From contig OY282558.1 in the NCBI GenBank assembly GCA_958295665.1, positions 311,708,092-311,772,091 of the forward strand: a stretch of 64,000 nt of DNA, given 5' to 3'. Origin of the DNA: Tipula vernalis. Taxonomy: Eukaryota; Arthropoda; Insecta; Diptera; Tipulidae. Below the pieces are notes generated by a model that saw nothing but the letters and a program-made list of their open reading frames with translations, searched no databases and was not told where the DNA came from. Made by a program: the position numbers and the translations under genes. This document shows, one piece after another, positions 1 through 12,400 of the stretch (the first letter of the stretch is position 1; each line of letters opens with the position of its first letter).

Positions 1-1620
1 ATTTAAAAACAAATTTGGTTTTTTTTTATTAAATCAATCCTCAAGGATTTCATATTTTTATTATGTTATGTGAGAACAATGAAAAAATAAATTGCTTCCA
101 ACACCAGAAAGGGTTAAAAAACATAACATAAATAAATTATAATAAACTCGTGCAAGGTTGTAAAACAGTTAAATCTTCATAAAATTTTATGATTCGTTTT
201 TTTTTTGTGCTTGGCGTTGTTAAAGGAATATAAAGGCTAAAGACTTAAGTTATTTTTAAATGATGTAACAGTAATTATTTTAACACTATTCAATTTAAAA
301 AATTACATATTTTCATTTTCGTTTTAAGTAGGATGGCTATTATGATATGTAGATGTTTTATTTATGGTGCAGTGCGAGAAACCGGAAATTATGAAATTCT
401 GTTCAAATACTACTAATAAAAGACAAATCAAATTTACTTCATTACCGTCTTATAAATATATAGAGCATTTCTTATTTTATTTGTACCTTTTGTATGTACG
501 TCTTATCAAAAATTAAAAATCAAACAGTGTATATAAATAATACACAGAAAGGTGTGTAGATGTACTCTAGAAAAACGGTCAAATCAATCAGCAAATTATT
601 GTTTTAAGGCGCTTATAGGATGAAAACAAGTTTTTTTTTTTTCATTCGTTCGATTTGTGTTCGCTCGCATCCAAGGCAAAATAAAAATAATAATTTAAAA
701 GATTAATCTAAAAGAAATAAGTAGAAAAGTATAAAAAGGTATACATTAAAGAAAGGAAATGAATTTTGTTTCAATTTAACAATTTAGTTGATTAAAAGAG
801 CAGCAGCACACAGGATACAAAATGAAAAATTTAAAACTGAAAAGGTTATACTCGTACAACTTAAATGTGTACATACTTATAGAGCTATACATGAAACGTT
901 ATTTTTCATTCCAGAAGAGTTTTGTGGATATTACATACCATAAGTATATCGAAGAGTACCAAGTCGAGAAAAAAAGGTGAATTTGTTTTTATTTTTAAAC
1001 TATAAATAAAGTATATTATTTAGAACCGTCATAAAATGAAAGAAGACAAGGAACAAGAAATTGTATTTCTCCTCCCATTTCTTATTTTTTTTAGTTTTAT
1101 TTTTTGTGTTGCTTCCTTTTTTTTTCTAATCAATTTATTTAGCAATTTTTGTTGAAATTTTTGAAATATTTTCAAAATCATGATGAAGAAAGTTTTTAGA
1201 TAAAATTGTAACAATTTTTTATTAGATAGCTATATCCAACAAAAAAAGAAAAAAAAAACCGAAATTAGGGATGGCTATATGTACGCAAATATAGGAAGAA
1301 TAAAGTTTTATGGCAAATTATTGTCCTAAGCCTAATATTGCTATAAAAGTTTTAAATTAAAAATATTTTTTGTGCAGCCTAAAATTCTTCATAGATAATG
1401 AAACTGAATTATATGTTCAAAATTAAAATATTTCAGTTTCATTCCATTGAGTAATTTATTTTTAAATATCTTTCGTTCATTATATCAAAATCATCCATTC
1501 GCGGTTTTTAAACTAGGTATATAAATCGGGCAAAAATGATAAAAAAATATCATGATACATACAGTAAATGCACGAAAACCTCGATTTTCATTGTTAATTT
1601 GGACCAGAGAAAGACGACGC
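1..1620. other. AT-rich sequence without a recognisable gene
   Basis: No open frame here has family character, splice-site pairing or transposon ends that I can see. Short A- and T-runs dominate. It reads as intergenic or intronic sequence upstream of the BEL/Pao remnant. Confidence 0.6.
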
Positions 1621-1654
1621 AAATCAAAACGTCTTGTATATTTCTATGTTCTTT

Positions 1655-1905
1655 GTTAATCCAAAATTTCCCACATGAAACTTGAACTGAATTTTTTTTG
1701 CTGCGGTAGCTATTGATAAGTACACATCAATGTAACTCATCTCCAGACATAATACTCTAGAGGCTGATTTTATACAAATTTTGTAATGATTTTTGGGAAG
1801 TCGAATTTTCCGAGATTTCCCACGAGAAACATAAACGGAATTTTTCCATTCGATAGCTATTGACAAATCATATAAAAACGATTCAACTTCAGATATACAC
1901 TCTAA
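1655..1905. repeat. Diverged tandem duplication, about 130-140 bp unit
   Basis: Two neighbouring blocks share the same order of words: 'atttcccac.tgaaac', then a run of T, then 'tagctattga', then 'acttcagatata' or 'tctccagacata' and 'actcta'. The blocks are about 1660-1760 and 1795-1905. They lie just upstream of the BEL/Pao leader and may be part of a decayed LTR, but no second LTR is present to test that. Confidence 0.45.
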
Positions 1906-2122
1906 CGGTTCAAATCAACTATCTACAAACAATATAAGCTATACCAAGTGAACTTTGATTTTAAGTGAATTAATTATTTTAAAAGTGAACTGTATTGCAA
2001 ATAGTGAAATATTAAAGCTTTTTTAAGCTTATAAAAATCGAAAAAGGCAGTCTAACGTGAACTATTATAAAAACAGTGATTGTGCATTCCGTTAATATCG
2101 TGAATTAAGGTGTTGTGCACAA
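1906..2122 (+). other. BEL/Pao-type 5' leader
   Basis: The stretch before the gag start contains repeated words of the form 'aagtgaac', 'tagtgaaa', 'acgtgaac', 'cagtgatt' and 'cgtgaatt', a texture I know from Pao/BEL leaders. It ends directly at the gag ATG. I cannot define a primer-binding site or an LTR edge. Confidence 0.4.
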
Positions 2123-4350
2123 ATGACTACCGAAAGCAAGCTTGTTCAGAAATGTGGTCGCGTCTTAGATTCTCTTACTAAGGCGGCCACATTCGTTGAT
2201 AATATCGATGACCAGACAGAGACTGAAAAGATCAAATCAGGGCTACAGAAACTTGAGTCATGGTGGGAGGAAATTTATGGCATTGAAGACGACTTACTTT
2301 TGATCCCATATCAAACCTCGAAGCCAGGTTTTTTAGTACTCAAGCAGCCTTGAGGCGTGAATTAAGGAAGCGAATGCCAATTGAACACTCTAATAACGAC
2401 GATTTAAATGCCATTTTAAGCAATATTTACTTGCAACAAAAGTCAAATCAACGAAATCAAGCTGCCGATAATAAATATTCCACCGTTTAATGGATAGTAC
2501 ACACAATGGCCGTCTTTTAAGGATATGTTCGAGGCAACTGTACATAAGCACGACTCAATATCACATGTTCACAAGTTTCAGTTGCTGAAGGGACTGGTTC
2601 AATGAAGCGCGGCTCGGCTAATAAACCATTTGTTAGTTACTGATGCCAGTTATGTAGAAGCATGGGATAAGTTGAAAGAACGCTACGACAAGAAACGTAC
2701 GATCGTAGGCATAACAATTCAAACCTTTATTCATTGTGCTTCATCGAAGTCCTTAAAAAATCTCACAGAAACATCGGATGAACTGCTTAGGGGATTAAAG
2801 GCTCTAGGGCCAGAGTGCCAATCTCGAGAACAATGGGCATTATATTCTGTTTACATCGATGTGCCAAGCGTGCATGATTTCATAAAGTTTCTCCATCAAA
2901 GATGTAACGCGTTGGAAAGCTGTATCGCACATAGTAACCAAAAAGATCCAGTGCATGTGTTGCAATAAGCCAAATCCGTTACACAAGTGCTACAAATTTC
3001 AAAGATCTTGCCTAGAATCTCGAAAAGACTTTATCAAAAAACATGAATTGTGTATCTATTGCTTGAGAGTGCGGCATTCCACAAGCAACTGCCCATCAAC
3101 AATACATGTTTTAAATGCAACAGAGGTCACCATCAACCAGCAATAAACGCTGCTATAGTAAGCAAAATGCTAACTCTAAGTCACCGAACCATGATGCATG
3201 AATACATTTTTTAAATGCAACAGAGGTCACCATCAACCAGCAATAAACGCTGCTATAGTAAGCAAAATGCTAACTCTAAGTCACCGAACCATGATTCGTC
3301 AGTACATTCCGGGTTACAAAATTACACAAACACAAAGTTTGCGGTTGGCGGAAATAAGCAAGCAAAATTACCAACGGTTATTATCTCAACCAAGTATATG
3401 CTGGACAGCATTCATAACATTCGGGCTTTGTTAGATTCGGAATCAGAATCTATGTTTATCACTGATACACTTACTAAGAAATTAGGATTGAAGTGCAACC
3501 ATGCATACATCACCATCAACGGATTAGCTTCAGTTTCAGCAGGCAGAACTAAGGGACAGGTTAACCTAAAATTAAGCTCCATATATGACGCAACCAAAAT
3601 TTTAATAGTAGACGCTTTAATATTAAGTAAGCTAACTAATTATCTACCTTCTCAGGCAACTATACTACAGGAATACAGTGAGGACCAACTGAATGGAATT
3701 TGTCTAGCTGATCCAAGATTTTATGAACCAAATTCGATCGACATGATTCCCATGATATTGACGTCTTATATGAGATGAAGAGAGAGCATGAAAGGCGGAG
3801 ATTACTGCAGCCAAACTTTTAATAGATAGTACATTCGGATGGATTGTTGCTGGCTCTTCTGTGCCTGAGTGCTGCTACCTAATTCAGAAAAATGACGGAG
3901 ATATTGATCAACTATTGCAGCGATTTTGGGAAGTGGAAAAAATCTCAGCTGATACTCCTATCAGTCACGACAAATGCGAAGAACACTTTTCCAACACTCA
4001 TCAATTCGTAAACGGGCGTTATATGGTCGAACTACCTATAAAAGAAAATTTTGAGAATATTGGCAGTAGTTTAAAGGCAGCGACAACTCGAATGATCGCC
4101 ATGGAACGCAAATTCAAGCAAGACGTGCAGCTCATACACCAAGTTTATGGGAGAAAACTCAAAATTTGAACACATGACACGCATTTCCGATCGTGAATTA
4201 GTCAGTGGAAAAGACGAGGCATATTATTTCTCTCATCACGCTGTGTTTAAACAAGGCATCACATCCAAAAAGCTACGCGTTGTTGATAGCTCTTGTAAAT
4301 TTGTTTGCCATCTTGACGAGGTTTCGCAAACATTAAGTTGCGTTTGTTGC
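2123..4350 (+). pseudogene. Decayed BEL/Pao retrotransposon gag-protease-RT
   Basis: A conceptual polyprotein can be followed through several frames. The gag-like N-terminus begins at 2123, followed by a DUF1759-type gag region (about 2460-2940), Cys/His knuckles (about 2958-3240, with H-x-x-C and CNRGHH words), an aspartic-protease-like DUF1758 region (about 3400-3720, 'ALLDSES' in place of the usual LLD(S/T)G(S/A)), and the start of the RT linker and RT (3861-4300, with 'YYFSHHAVFK'). Stops and frameshifts break it at about 2351, 2480-2600, 2966 and 3776 and again near 4165. RT palm, RNase H and integrase are absent because the copy stops where a (TGAT)n-edged - strand retroposon begins at 4352. 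It cannot be functional. The family call is firm; the clade within BEL/Pao is not resolved. Confidence 0.8.
3101..3295. repeat. Near-perfect 100-bp tandem duplication inside the gag knuckle region
   Basis: Positions 3101-3195 recur at 3201-3295 with an exact 100-base offset and, as far as I can align, a single mismatch (3108 versus 3208). The unit covers the second zinc-knuckle codons. Because 100 is not a multiple of three, the duplication itself shifts the frame. The near-identity suggests it is much younger than the other lesions. Confidence 0.9.
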
Positions 4351-4351
4351 A

Positions 4352-4735
4352 AATTGATTGATTGATTGATTTGAATGCACGGCCAAGCTTATGAAGCAAG
4401 AAATCCCGTGTTAGTGATGTGGTCATTAAACTGTCACACCAACTTTATAACACAGGTGAATGCTTTCCTTCCTGAAGATACCTAAGCATAATTACAACAA
4501 GGAGAGCACAACCACCCGCGATATCACATAAATATGACAGCATCATGCCCACCCCTGGCCGGCCCACCGTGCACCCTTTCATTCATAACAAAACCGAAGG
4601 ATAGGATAGTATAGTTAGAAGTGACAGAAACGGCCCGGTTACAGACACCTAGGTATAGCCGATAGTTAGTAAATTGTTAGTAATTATATAATAAAAATAG
4701 TTAGCACAGGACAACACAAATTCTAAACTACATCT
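4352..4735 (-). mobile_element. (ATCA)n-tailed short retroposon, copy 1
   Basis: Read on the - strand, this ends in GCTTGGCCGTGCATTCAA followed by an (ATCA)n tail (the + strand shows (TGAT)n at 4353-4372). The same 3' end, and an upstream block 'GTAACCGGG..' and 'AGGGTGCACGG', recur at 60.7-60.9 kb and in part at 21.6-21.8 kb. That marks a dispersed SINE or 5'-truncated LINE family. The tail edge coincides with the truncation of the BEL/Pao copy. I could not define target duplications. The internal GC-rich part (4540-4660) is the longest of the three copies. Confidence 0.6.
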
Positions 4736-6321
4736 TGTTTACTACTTGTTGATCCTGGAGGGTTGATTCAAGCTAAAATTTAATTCTGAAACTCAGGATT
4801 AATTTAATCCCGATAATAATGATTAATTCTGGAACTATGTTATATTCTGAAAATTGGATTATTTATTAACATATTAAGGAAGACACCCCTTTAAATATTC
4901 TTTAAACTAAATTAATTAATACACACTAATGAATAAAACACAAAATATTACACATTAAAACTAATAAATTAGTTAAGTTAAAATTAAATTAACTTCTCTG
5001 AAACAAATTATAAATTAATCCCTATATACTTACAACTAGATTTAAAAATAAAAAATAAAAAATAAAACATAAAAATAAAAATAAAAAATTAATATTTAAC
5101 AATAAAATTAAACTAATTATCAATTTAATATAAATCTGGAAAAATGAAAATTAATATTTTAGACAGCCATGACGTCAGACTAAAAAAGTCAAATCATTAA
5201 CCAACTAAATATATCGAACTGCAGTTGGTACACAACCCTAACTAAACTCAATAAAATTTCAACACCCAATTTTGCATTTTAGTAAATTGACTTCTTTTCT
5301 CAAACATCGCTAGGCTTCGTGCCCCTTCATAGATCAGCTTTACTATGAAAATCAAATGTTTAAAGGAACACGAAGAACGACGATGCTTTAAGAAAAAAAT
5401 ATTTTAATAAAAATGCAAAATTACTCATTAAATGATTATTAATTTCAATCAAAATTGTTCATAGATTACATTTCGTTATATTTAATATCAAACTATTCAT
5501 ATTTGTAAACAAAAACGTTCACACAAACTGAAAACAAATGCTGTGCTTCCCATTTAAATCCATAGATCGAACAGATTTTGAAATCTAAAATCAGATCGAT
5601 TTGGTCGATTGAAATTTGAAACAGGTTTTAGATTTTTCAGATCAAAACAATTTTCAACTTTCAAAAATTTTCAATTTAATAAAATTATCGACCTTCGTCC
5701 ACATAATAATTAAAATTTCCTTCTACATATTTCCATTTTAATAACGTTTACATAAAAAAAAAAAATAAAAAATAAGTGATTAGAATGACAGTTCTCTATG
5801 AAGGTAGCTAAACAAAAACTAATCTGAGAAATCGGAATATTTTTACAAATCAAAAAAAATCAATCCGCCAAAAAATAAGAAACACCAAAAAAATTGATCA
5901 GATCGATCTGAGCTGAAATAAGAAACAACTTTTTAGTACTCAGATCAATCAGACTGTAGATCAGAAATAAGAAACACAGCATAAGACGACACAAAAAATG
6001 CATTTGAAAATCCCATACGATTCCACCAAGCTCCACACGAAAACAAAAATCTTTATTCCCTTAAAATAAATAATAAAAATATAAAAAAAAATAATAATAA
6101 TAATTATTATTAATTTAAATATTTAAAAATAATATTTAATAATTAATTAATAATAATAAATAATTTAAATAATAAAAAAAATAATTAAATTAAAAAACAA
6201 ATTTAACTAAATTAAATTAAATAAATTCATTCAGCAAGAGAAAATACGTCTTTCCTTCAAGACTCGTCGATCTATCGTTCCACTTTGAATTAAATTAAAT
6301 TGAAACAAAATTAACATTACA
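4736..6321. other. AT-rich sequence, no gene
   Basis: No coding family or element ends seen. It includes an (AAATA)n-like simple repeat at about 5040-5090 and A/T runs around 6060-6230. Confidence 0.6.
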
Positions 6322-6554
<233 letters not shown>

Positions 6555-6944
6555 GGTATATATCGCTGTTGATATAATTAATAAAAATTAATATTCCGAA
6601 ATTTATCATTCATATACTCCCACATAATTTCAATTTTGTCTATGGCTACACTGCGCTGCAAAATCGAGCATGGACCAATAATTTGTATATAATATAGGAA
6701 ATTTCCAATCAATATTCGTACACATTCAACCACACAAAATAAAAAATAAAACGATCCAATAAAGTAGCGGTTGTTGCAAATATAGAGAAAAATACATCGG
6801 CAAGTAGCAGTTACCAAACATCAAAATTACCAGAGAATTGTATTGCGGAAGATTCAAGTAGCAAGATATAGCACTTTAAGCTGAAAACTGTGACATACGG
6901 ACTGATCTGTTCGGCGTATCTTGCCATAAGATCTCTGCATCGAT

Positions 6945-7171
6945 TCGTTGAAGTTTTCTCTATGGCTCCTGAGATTTCGACAATTTTCCATGACGCTATC
7001 TCGAGTTATAGTCTATAGAAGTAATCCTTATGGGAGGTACGCAATCAATTTTCGCACAGCGTTGGATTCGTTGTTGTTTTCTCTAAAATTTGTGAAATTT
7101 TCTAAAATTCTCCATGTCGCTATCTCGTGTTATGGTCTTTAGAAGTAATCTTTATGGGCTACTCGCAAGCA
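6945..7171. repeat. Diverged tandem duplication, about 125 bp unit
   Basis: Two adjacent blocks share 'tttctcta', 'attctccatg.cgctatctcg.gttat.gtct.tagaagtaat' split by a few changes, and '.ttatggg..actcgcaa'. They run about 6950-7050 and 7075-7171. Confidence 0.7.
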
Positions 7172-7290
7172 CCTATTGTATCCTCATCAAAAAAGTGGCA
7201 AATCAAAACAATTTAATGTATAATTGTCGTTACTTTTTTACTTGTATAAATTAAATGGCAGAAAATGTATAGATTTTGAAGTTTTAAAAT

Positions 7291-7362
7291 GATGCGCTTC
7301 TTATATTTAAAAAAATTACGATCTTAATGCGCTTCGTATATTTAAAAAAATTACGATTGGGT
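7291..7362. repeat. 35-bp tandem duplication
   Basis: The block 'atgcgcttcttatattt' plus an A-run and 'ttacgat' occurs at about 7292 and again at about 7327 with one substitution in the early part (t to g). Confidence 0.8.
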
Positions 7363-7379
7363 TCTATGGCCAAATCTTT

Positions 7380-8535
7380 GAACAATTTCACTAGAAACAT
7401 GTATATGGAAGCACTGGCCCCACTATGCTAATTAACAAAAATTTTGGAGAGGTTCCCATATTGATACTCTACAGGATGTAAAGTGGATAAATGGCTTTCT
7501 TAATAAGTTTCTGTAATTTAAAAAACCGGCCTGGGTTTGACAACAGATTTTAGGATGTTGCTATATTGTGACTATATAGGATGTCAAGAGGATAAATAGG
7601 GCATTCTTAATTTTCTTGTCTAATTTAAAAAACAGGGTTGGGTTATATCGACAAAGTTTTGAAAACAATCAATTCAATAGATAACGATGGATGGAAGTGC
7701 TGCTACACAAACGTATCTGAAAAGCCTTATTTATCCTGTTCATATATTATACATTCACAATAAGGCAGGGTTTATATGAAATTGATAATTTTCGAAAAAA
7801 ATTCGTCAGAGCCCAACCCTGTTTTTTAAAGTAGCACAACAAACACATCAAGACAATCTTATATATCCTTTATACATCTTTTCTAGTTACGGTAGGGGAA
7901 AGTCTCTGAGATTCGTGTTATCTAGTTTACAGAGTGTGGCAGTACTTCCATCCATCGTTTTCTACGAAATTGGTAATTTTCGAAAATTAAAAAGAAAATG
8001 AAAAATGAAACAAATTTTTTAAGAAAACCTGATTTTATCTTTTATACATCCTATATAGTCATATTATGAGAACATATCTGCAACATTTTAAGTAATTGAT
8101 AATTTTGGAAAATTTGTTACCAGAGTTCAACCAGGTTTTTTTTAAATATTTCAAACATGATAAGAAAGCCTTTTATCGTCTACACATTCTTTATATTCAC
8201 AACATGGAAAGGTCTTTGAGATTCGTGCTAATTGGTAAAGTCGTGCAGCATTTAATCAGTGGTTTTGTATGAAATTGATCATTTTTTAAAAAAAATCGAT
8301 ATAATCCGTCCCTGTTTTTTAAAATACACCAAACACATTATGAAAGTCAAATTTTTCCTCTACATATGTGTTGTCACCATATCTTTTGAAAATTTGTCGC
8401 CAACTTTTCCTAGTGTATCAGCACATCCATTCGTTGTTTACAATTTCACAAGTCCCCTATAAATCCCATACAGTCACAATAAGGGAACATCTGTGAGATT
8501 CATGCTAATTCGCACTGTGCTGTGCACAGTGCAAA
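7380..8535. repeat. Cluster of diverged repeats in both orientations
   Basis: A unit of roughly 150-250 bp recurs. Two copies at about 7440-7700 read one way ('aggatgt.aag.ggataaat', then 'aaaaaacagggttgggt', then 'gatggatggaagt'). At least four copies at about 7730-8515 read the other way ('cccaaccctgtttttt', 'acttccatccatcgtt', 'tgagattcgtgctaatt'). The switch lies near 7700-7740. No transposase is visible, so this could be a satellite-like or foldback element. A 9-bp perfect palindrome closes the cluster. Confidence 0.6.
8512..8532. repeat. Perfect 9-bp inverted repeat with 3-nt loop
   Basis: GCACTGTGC, tgt, GCACAGTGC: a perfect short hairpin at the right edge of the inverted-repeat cluster. 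Confidence 0.95.
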
Positions 8536-8539
8536 GAGC

Positions 8540-9850
8540 TTTTTTATTTTATACCAGTAAAAATATAACGATAATTACATTAAATCGTTTTGATTTACTA
8601 CTTTTTTGTGTAAACGTCACTTTTCCGTTAATTTCTGTAACTACACTTTTCCCTTGAAGTAAGTGGTAAGTATGTCACACCGATGATAATAGAGCCTTCG
8701 AAAATGCAATTTAGAGGTTAGCAAATTTTTTTAATAGCTTCCCAAATCTTAGGAATTTTTAAAATTCGATCAAATTTATGGAATAAACGAAAACCTTTGT
8801 TTACAAAATATATGAAGCAAATTTCATAGACATACTATTTCATCGATGCCTGACATAGTCTCACATAAATCAGAGATGGCCAATTTTTGGGAGCTATACG
8901 TTTTCATTTTACCAAACTTTCTCGCATTTATGATCGTGTCTCTTCATTAAAGTTGTTAACGAGAGCAGAGTAGGCCGTTGAAGCTAACAGTCCTTTTCAC
9001 TAAAGTTTTGTATGTCGGTGCTGCATCAGTTTATATAAATATTAAATATAGGGTGTTTATTTGCTTCGTTGTTGAAGATTGCATTCCTATAGCTATGAGA
9101 GTAGTCCCAGAAATACAAGATGTATAGATGGAAATTCTTTGAAAAAAATTACTATGGTCGAAAGTCCTACCTTATAAAGCTTAAATTTGAAATTTGAAGG
9201 CGCTGCGTTGTTTATTTGTTCGACAGCCATCAATAGTGAACGCCTGTTCTCGTAAATGTCTGTTACAGGGAGTTTGTCCCTAATTGTTATACTTCGACTA
9301 CTCTCTCTGATTGCTTCAATATTCGCATCATTCGGAGCTTTTCTTTTCTTTGACTTGGTTTGGGTAATTTTATTGATTTAATTAGCCATTTATAAAAACG
9401 GGTAAATCGTGTGGTTAACAAATTCATTTCAAATTTAAGCCACTTAAAGTTTTAGTAAAATTCCAAAATAAGCTTTTGCATATTTTGATATATTTTTTTA
9501 GGTTATTCGATATAAAATTCAAAGGAAATTAATGGATGCTCTCCTACTTAAATTTTATTTTGAAACAAATTTTAAATTAGCATTCCTTTTTAGCTTCAAA
9601 CTACGAATATCAATCATAAACCAAAATAATCAATCATGCATTCCAGATACCTCTATAAATTTTTAAACAATAAAATGTAAATTTTGGAATTTCCCGCATA
9701 AATCAAAGTCGAATTCTAATATTTTAGATCTACTGGATTCCAGATTTCTGTACGCCATATTGATATATAAATTTTTTTATTACTGTAGAGTTTATATTGA
9801 CAATTTTGATTTAAATTCCAAATCTCAAAATTGCAATTTAATCGAAAAAA
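8540..9850. other. No gene recognised
   Basis: AT-rich sequence with no open frame of family character and no element ends that I can support. Confidence 0.5.
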
Positions 9851-9851
9851 G

Positions 9852-11110
9852 TTAGAATTTTGATATACCATCCGTATTGATATCACATATTCGGCAGAAG
9901 TGAGATATTGTTATCAAAGTACCACGCAAAACAGAGTCTTGAATTTCCACATCATTAGTTTCAAGTGCCTTTAAATAATCAAAAACTGGTTTTAGTATTT
10001 TGTTAAAAGATCCTCCCGATTTTAAATCGTTGAGATTAAATACCGCTACTAAATATATAGATTCCAACCCAGATAAATATTTGGGTGGAAGGTTTCTTAT
10101 AGAGAAATATATCGCGCCTATTTTATGTATGCTAGTTGAACTTGGATGGCGTTTGGATTTCTTAGAAAAAAATCATTTGAACGGTGAACACTTCCACAGC
10201 AAAAATTTCTCAAAATTTCGTCTGAATAATCATGATCATTTTCGAAGTATTTTTGAGAAAAGTATTGGTTTTCAAATAAAGTAGAAATAGTTTGTAAAAT
10301 AGAAATATATTGAAACGAATTTTGAAGTAAACATTTCTTAAATTTTTTTGATGAATATGCAGTATTTCTGAACCCACCTTAGACTGATAGTAATGCTTTT
10401 TGGAGATACATAAAATCGGTTTATTTCAAAATTAATTTCTCTATTGAATTTGGAGCTAAATTTTGAAATTTTAGAAAAGATAGCTTCAATGCTAGTCCTG
10501 ATCATATTACAATTATCTAAAGTGACAGTGTTATATTTCTGATCAATACTCATGACATCGGTTGAAATATTGCCTTTAGTAATTTATTTGTATTTTTCAT
10601 AATTTTGTTAATGCATACTTGTTTCTGTCAGCCCCACAGCATCTAACTCTTTAATGAAATCGTCTACCGATGCCCTTTCGGATTTCACAGGTGTTAATGA
10701 ACGGTGCATTTGAGAGGGCAATGAAGATTGGTTAATTTCGCTAGTTTAATTATTTCTTTGACCTGGCGGAGAGAGTTTTGTTAAATTTGATACTTTAACA
10801 GCGTCTTCCGATTTTTTTATAACATAGTGGCACATTTTGTTACATTCAATAGAATGTTTCTTTAATCCAGAGTATATATTAAAAAGGTGGTTACATAAGC
10901 TGGAAGCTAAACATTTTAATTTTAAAAATTTTGAATCCAATAAAAAATGCTTAATGATTCCCTAATCAAGTTAATCTGTAATCCGGATTGCCTTTTTTGG
11001 TGTTCAGGCTGTAAGAGCAAATCACGATTAAAAACCGTTTGCATCTTGTGACTCCGAAAACTACATATATCTATAATTGAAATTGGTTTAACATAATCTC
11101 CGTTGTTCAC
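9852..11110 (-). pseudogene. Decayed gene of a dispersed insect transposon-type family, function unknown
   Basis: On the - strand, segments read in order. First comes a Cys-containing N-terminal block (10746-10940, 'CLASSLCNHL' and 'SGLKKHSIEC'), then a block around 10338-10680 ('DFIKELDAVGLTET', 'VMSIDQ'), then a C-terminal block around 9852-10130 beginning 'IHKIGAIYFSIRNLPPKYL' and ending in a 'HFCRIC' motif. I associate this order with a multi-copy insect protein family found in many genomes as uncharacterised transposon-like genes; I cannot name it. Frameshifts and stops separate the blocks (for example near 10560-10680 and 10140-10280), and sequence before the final Cys motif appears deleted. 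It is non-functional. That it is mobile is an inference from multiplicity in other insects, not from ends seen here. Confidence 0.5.
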
Positions 11111-11439
11111 ACTTTAACAACATCTAGATTTGTTAATTAATAGAGATTACTAATCACTAGTCTAAACATAGCATAACAAAAGACTGTAATGTCTGCGTAT
11201 ATTACTTATTTTCTAAAACGCAAAAGTATAATTTATCAATATATATTTTTAAATATAAGAAGCGTTTCCACCGCTTGTTCATCGGTAGTCGCATAGCTTT
11301 TTTTTTCCCGGTCAGCTGATGGTGGTAGTAATCTTATTAGGTTATCAAACAATAATATACAACTATCATAATCTGCAAATAAATTAGACGAATAACATTA
11401 ATCACAAAACAAATAAAATTGGAAATGGGAATCCGTACC

Positions 11440-12400
11440 TTTGTCTCGATCAAACTCCGTGTACAGTATACTTCTACTGGAATTTTTAACAGCTGTAAAA
11501 ATTACTGCTTGATATTTCGGCCACTTTTCCAATAATTATTGCGTTTCTTTATATGAGAGGGAGAAGTTATACAGCACCTTATCGAACAAAATAAATGAAA
11601 ATGTCAACTTACCAAATCTGGATAAACAAAGATACAAGAATATTTCTCCCATAAATTACTGATTTTTGTTTCGTTGAGCCGATCTTCGATAATTAGGGGT
11701 AGATTTTAATTTTAATTTCACTAATTCAACTTCTTACATTTTTAACGGTGTCGTGTGCAAATCGGGGGGTTTTTTTGTTCTTCTCTCATCAAATGTTCTG
11801 AATCTTTTTTTTTTTTTGATCGGTCATTGTTCAATTTGGTTTAGAGAAAACCATTACGTTTTTATTTACCAATATTTCCTGATTTTAAAAAAGTTATTAA
11901 ATAAATATTTAAGAGCCGAATAAAACTTTGTCTTACCGTATCTAAACATGGAAACAATCGAATTTTCTAATCATGAATGATTTTACAGCCTAGAATGTCC
12001 CTTTGTATTTATTACAAAATTTGTATTTAGTTTAATTAATTTTTGAATTAAATTTTCTGAAAATTGTAAGTGAAATAATGTCCAGTTCCGAGCAGATAAG
12101 CCTATATATGATCATGAAACAACTGGACGCAAGTGAACGTATTAGTTAACAAATTAATTAAACAACGAAATTATTCAATAAAGTTATTTAGAATTTATTT
12201 TAGCTAATTTTCAGAAAATAAGTTTACCTCGGGCGTGTAAATTAATCCACGTCCAATGCAAGCATCTGAGCGAGATACGTTTGTCACATTTACTTGAAGG
12301 TCGTCATTTGAAATCTGATGGGTTAAGTCAATAGCCTGATATTGTTTCGTGTTTACATTCAACAAAAATTTGTATGTGTTATATAGCAGTTTACATATAA
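11440..12400 (-). other. Exon-like segments with splice donors, unassigned
   Basis: Three - strand stretches look exon-like. One is 12229 to about 12390, open, ending 'GRGLIYTPE' at a GAG|GTAAAC donor, with clearly higher GC than its flanks. The second is about 11623-11690, ending 'FVYPDL' at a TTG|GTAAGT donor. The third is about 11440-11540, containing 'LLEKWPKYQAVIF' and ending AAAG|GTACGG. The acceptors are weak and one frame has a stop just upstream. They could be a decayed host gene or another intron-bearing repeat gene. 'EKWPKY' and 'YPDL|GTAAGT' faintly recall the SAMD3-like copies elsewhere in the window, but I do not claim that. Outside these segments, 11111-13240 shows nothing. Confidence 0.25.

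Noticed and set aside
1624..1866. 80-codon - strand open frame
   Set aside because: It spans the two halves of a diverged tandem repeat and its translation repeats accordingly; not a gene.
10000..10284. 94-codon + strand open frame
   Set aside because: Antisense of the decayed transposon-type gene, whose - strand reading has the family pattern.
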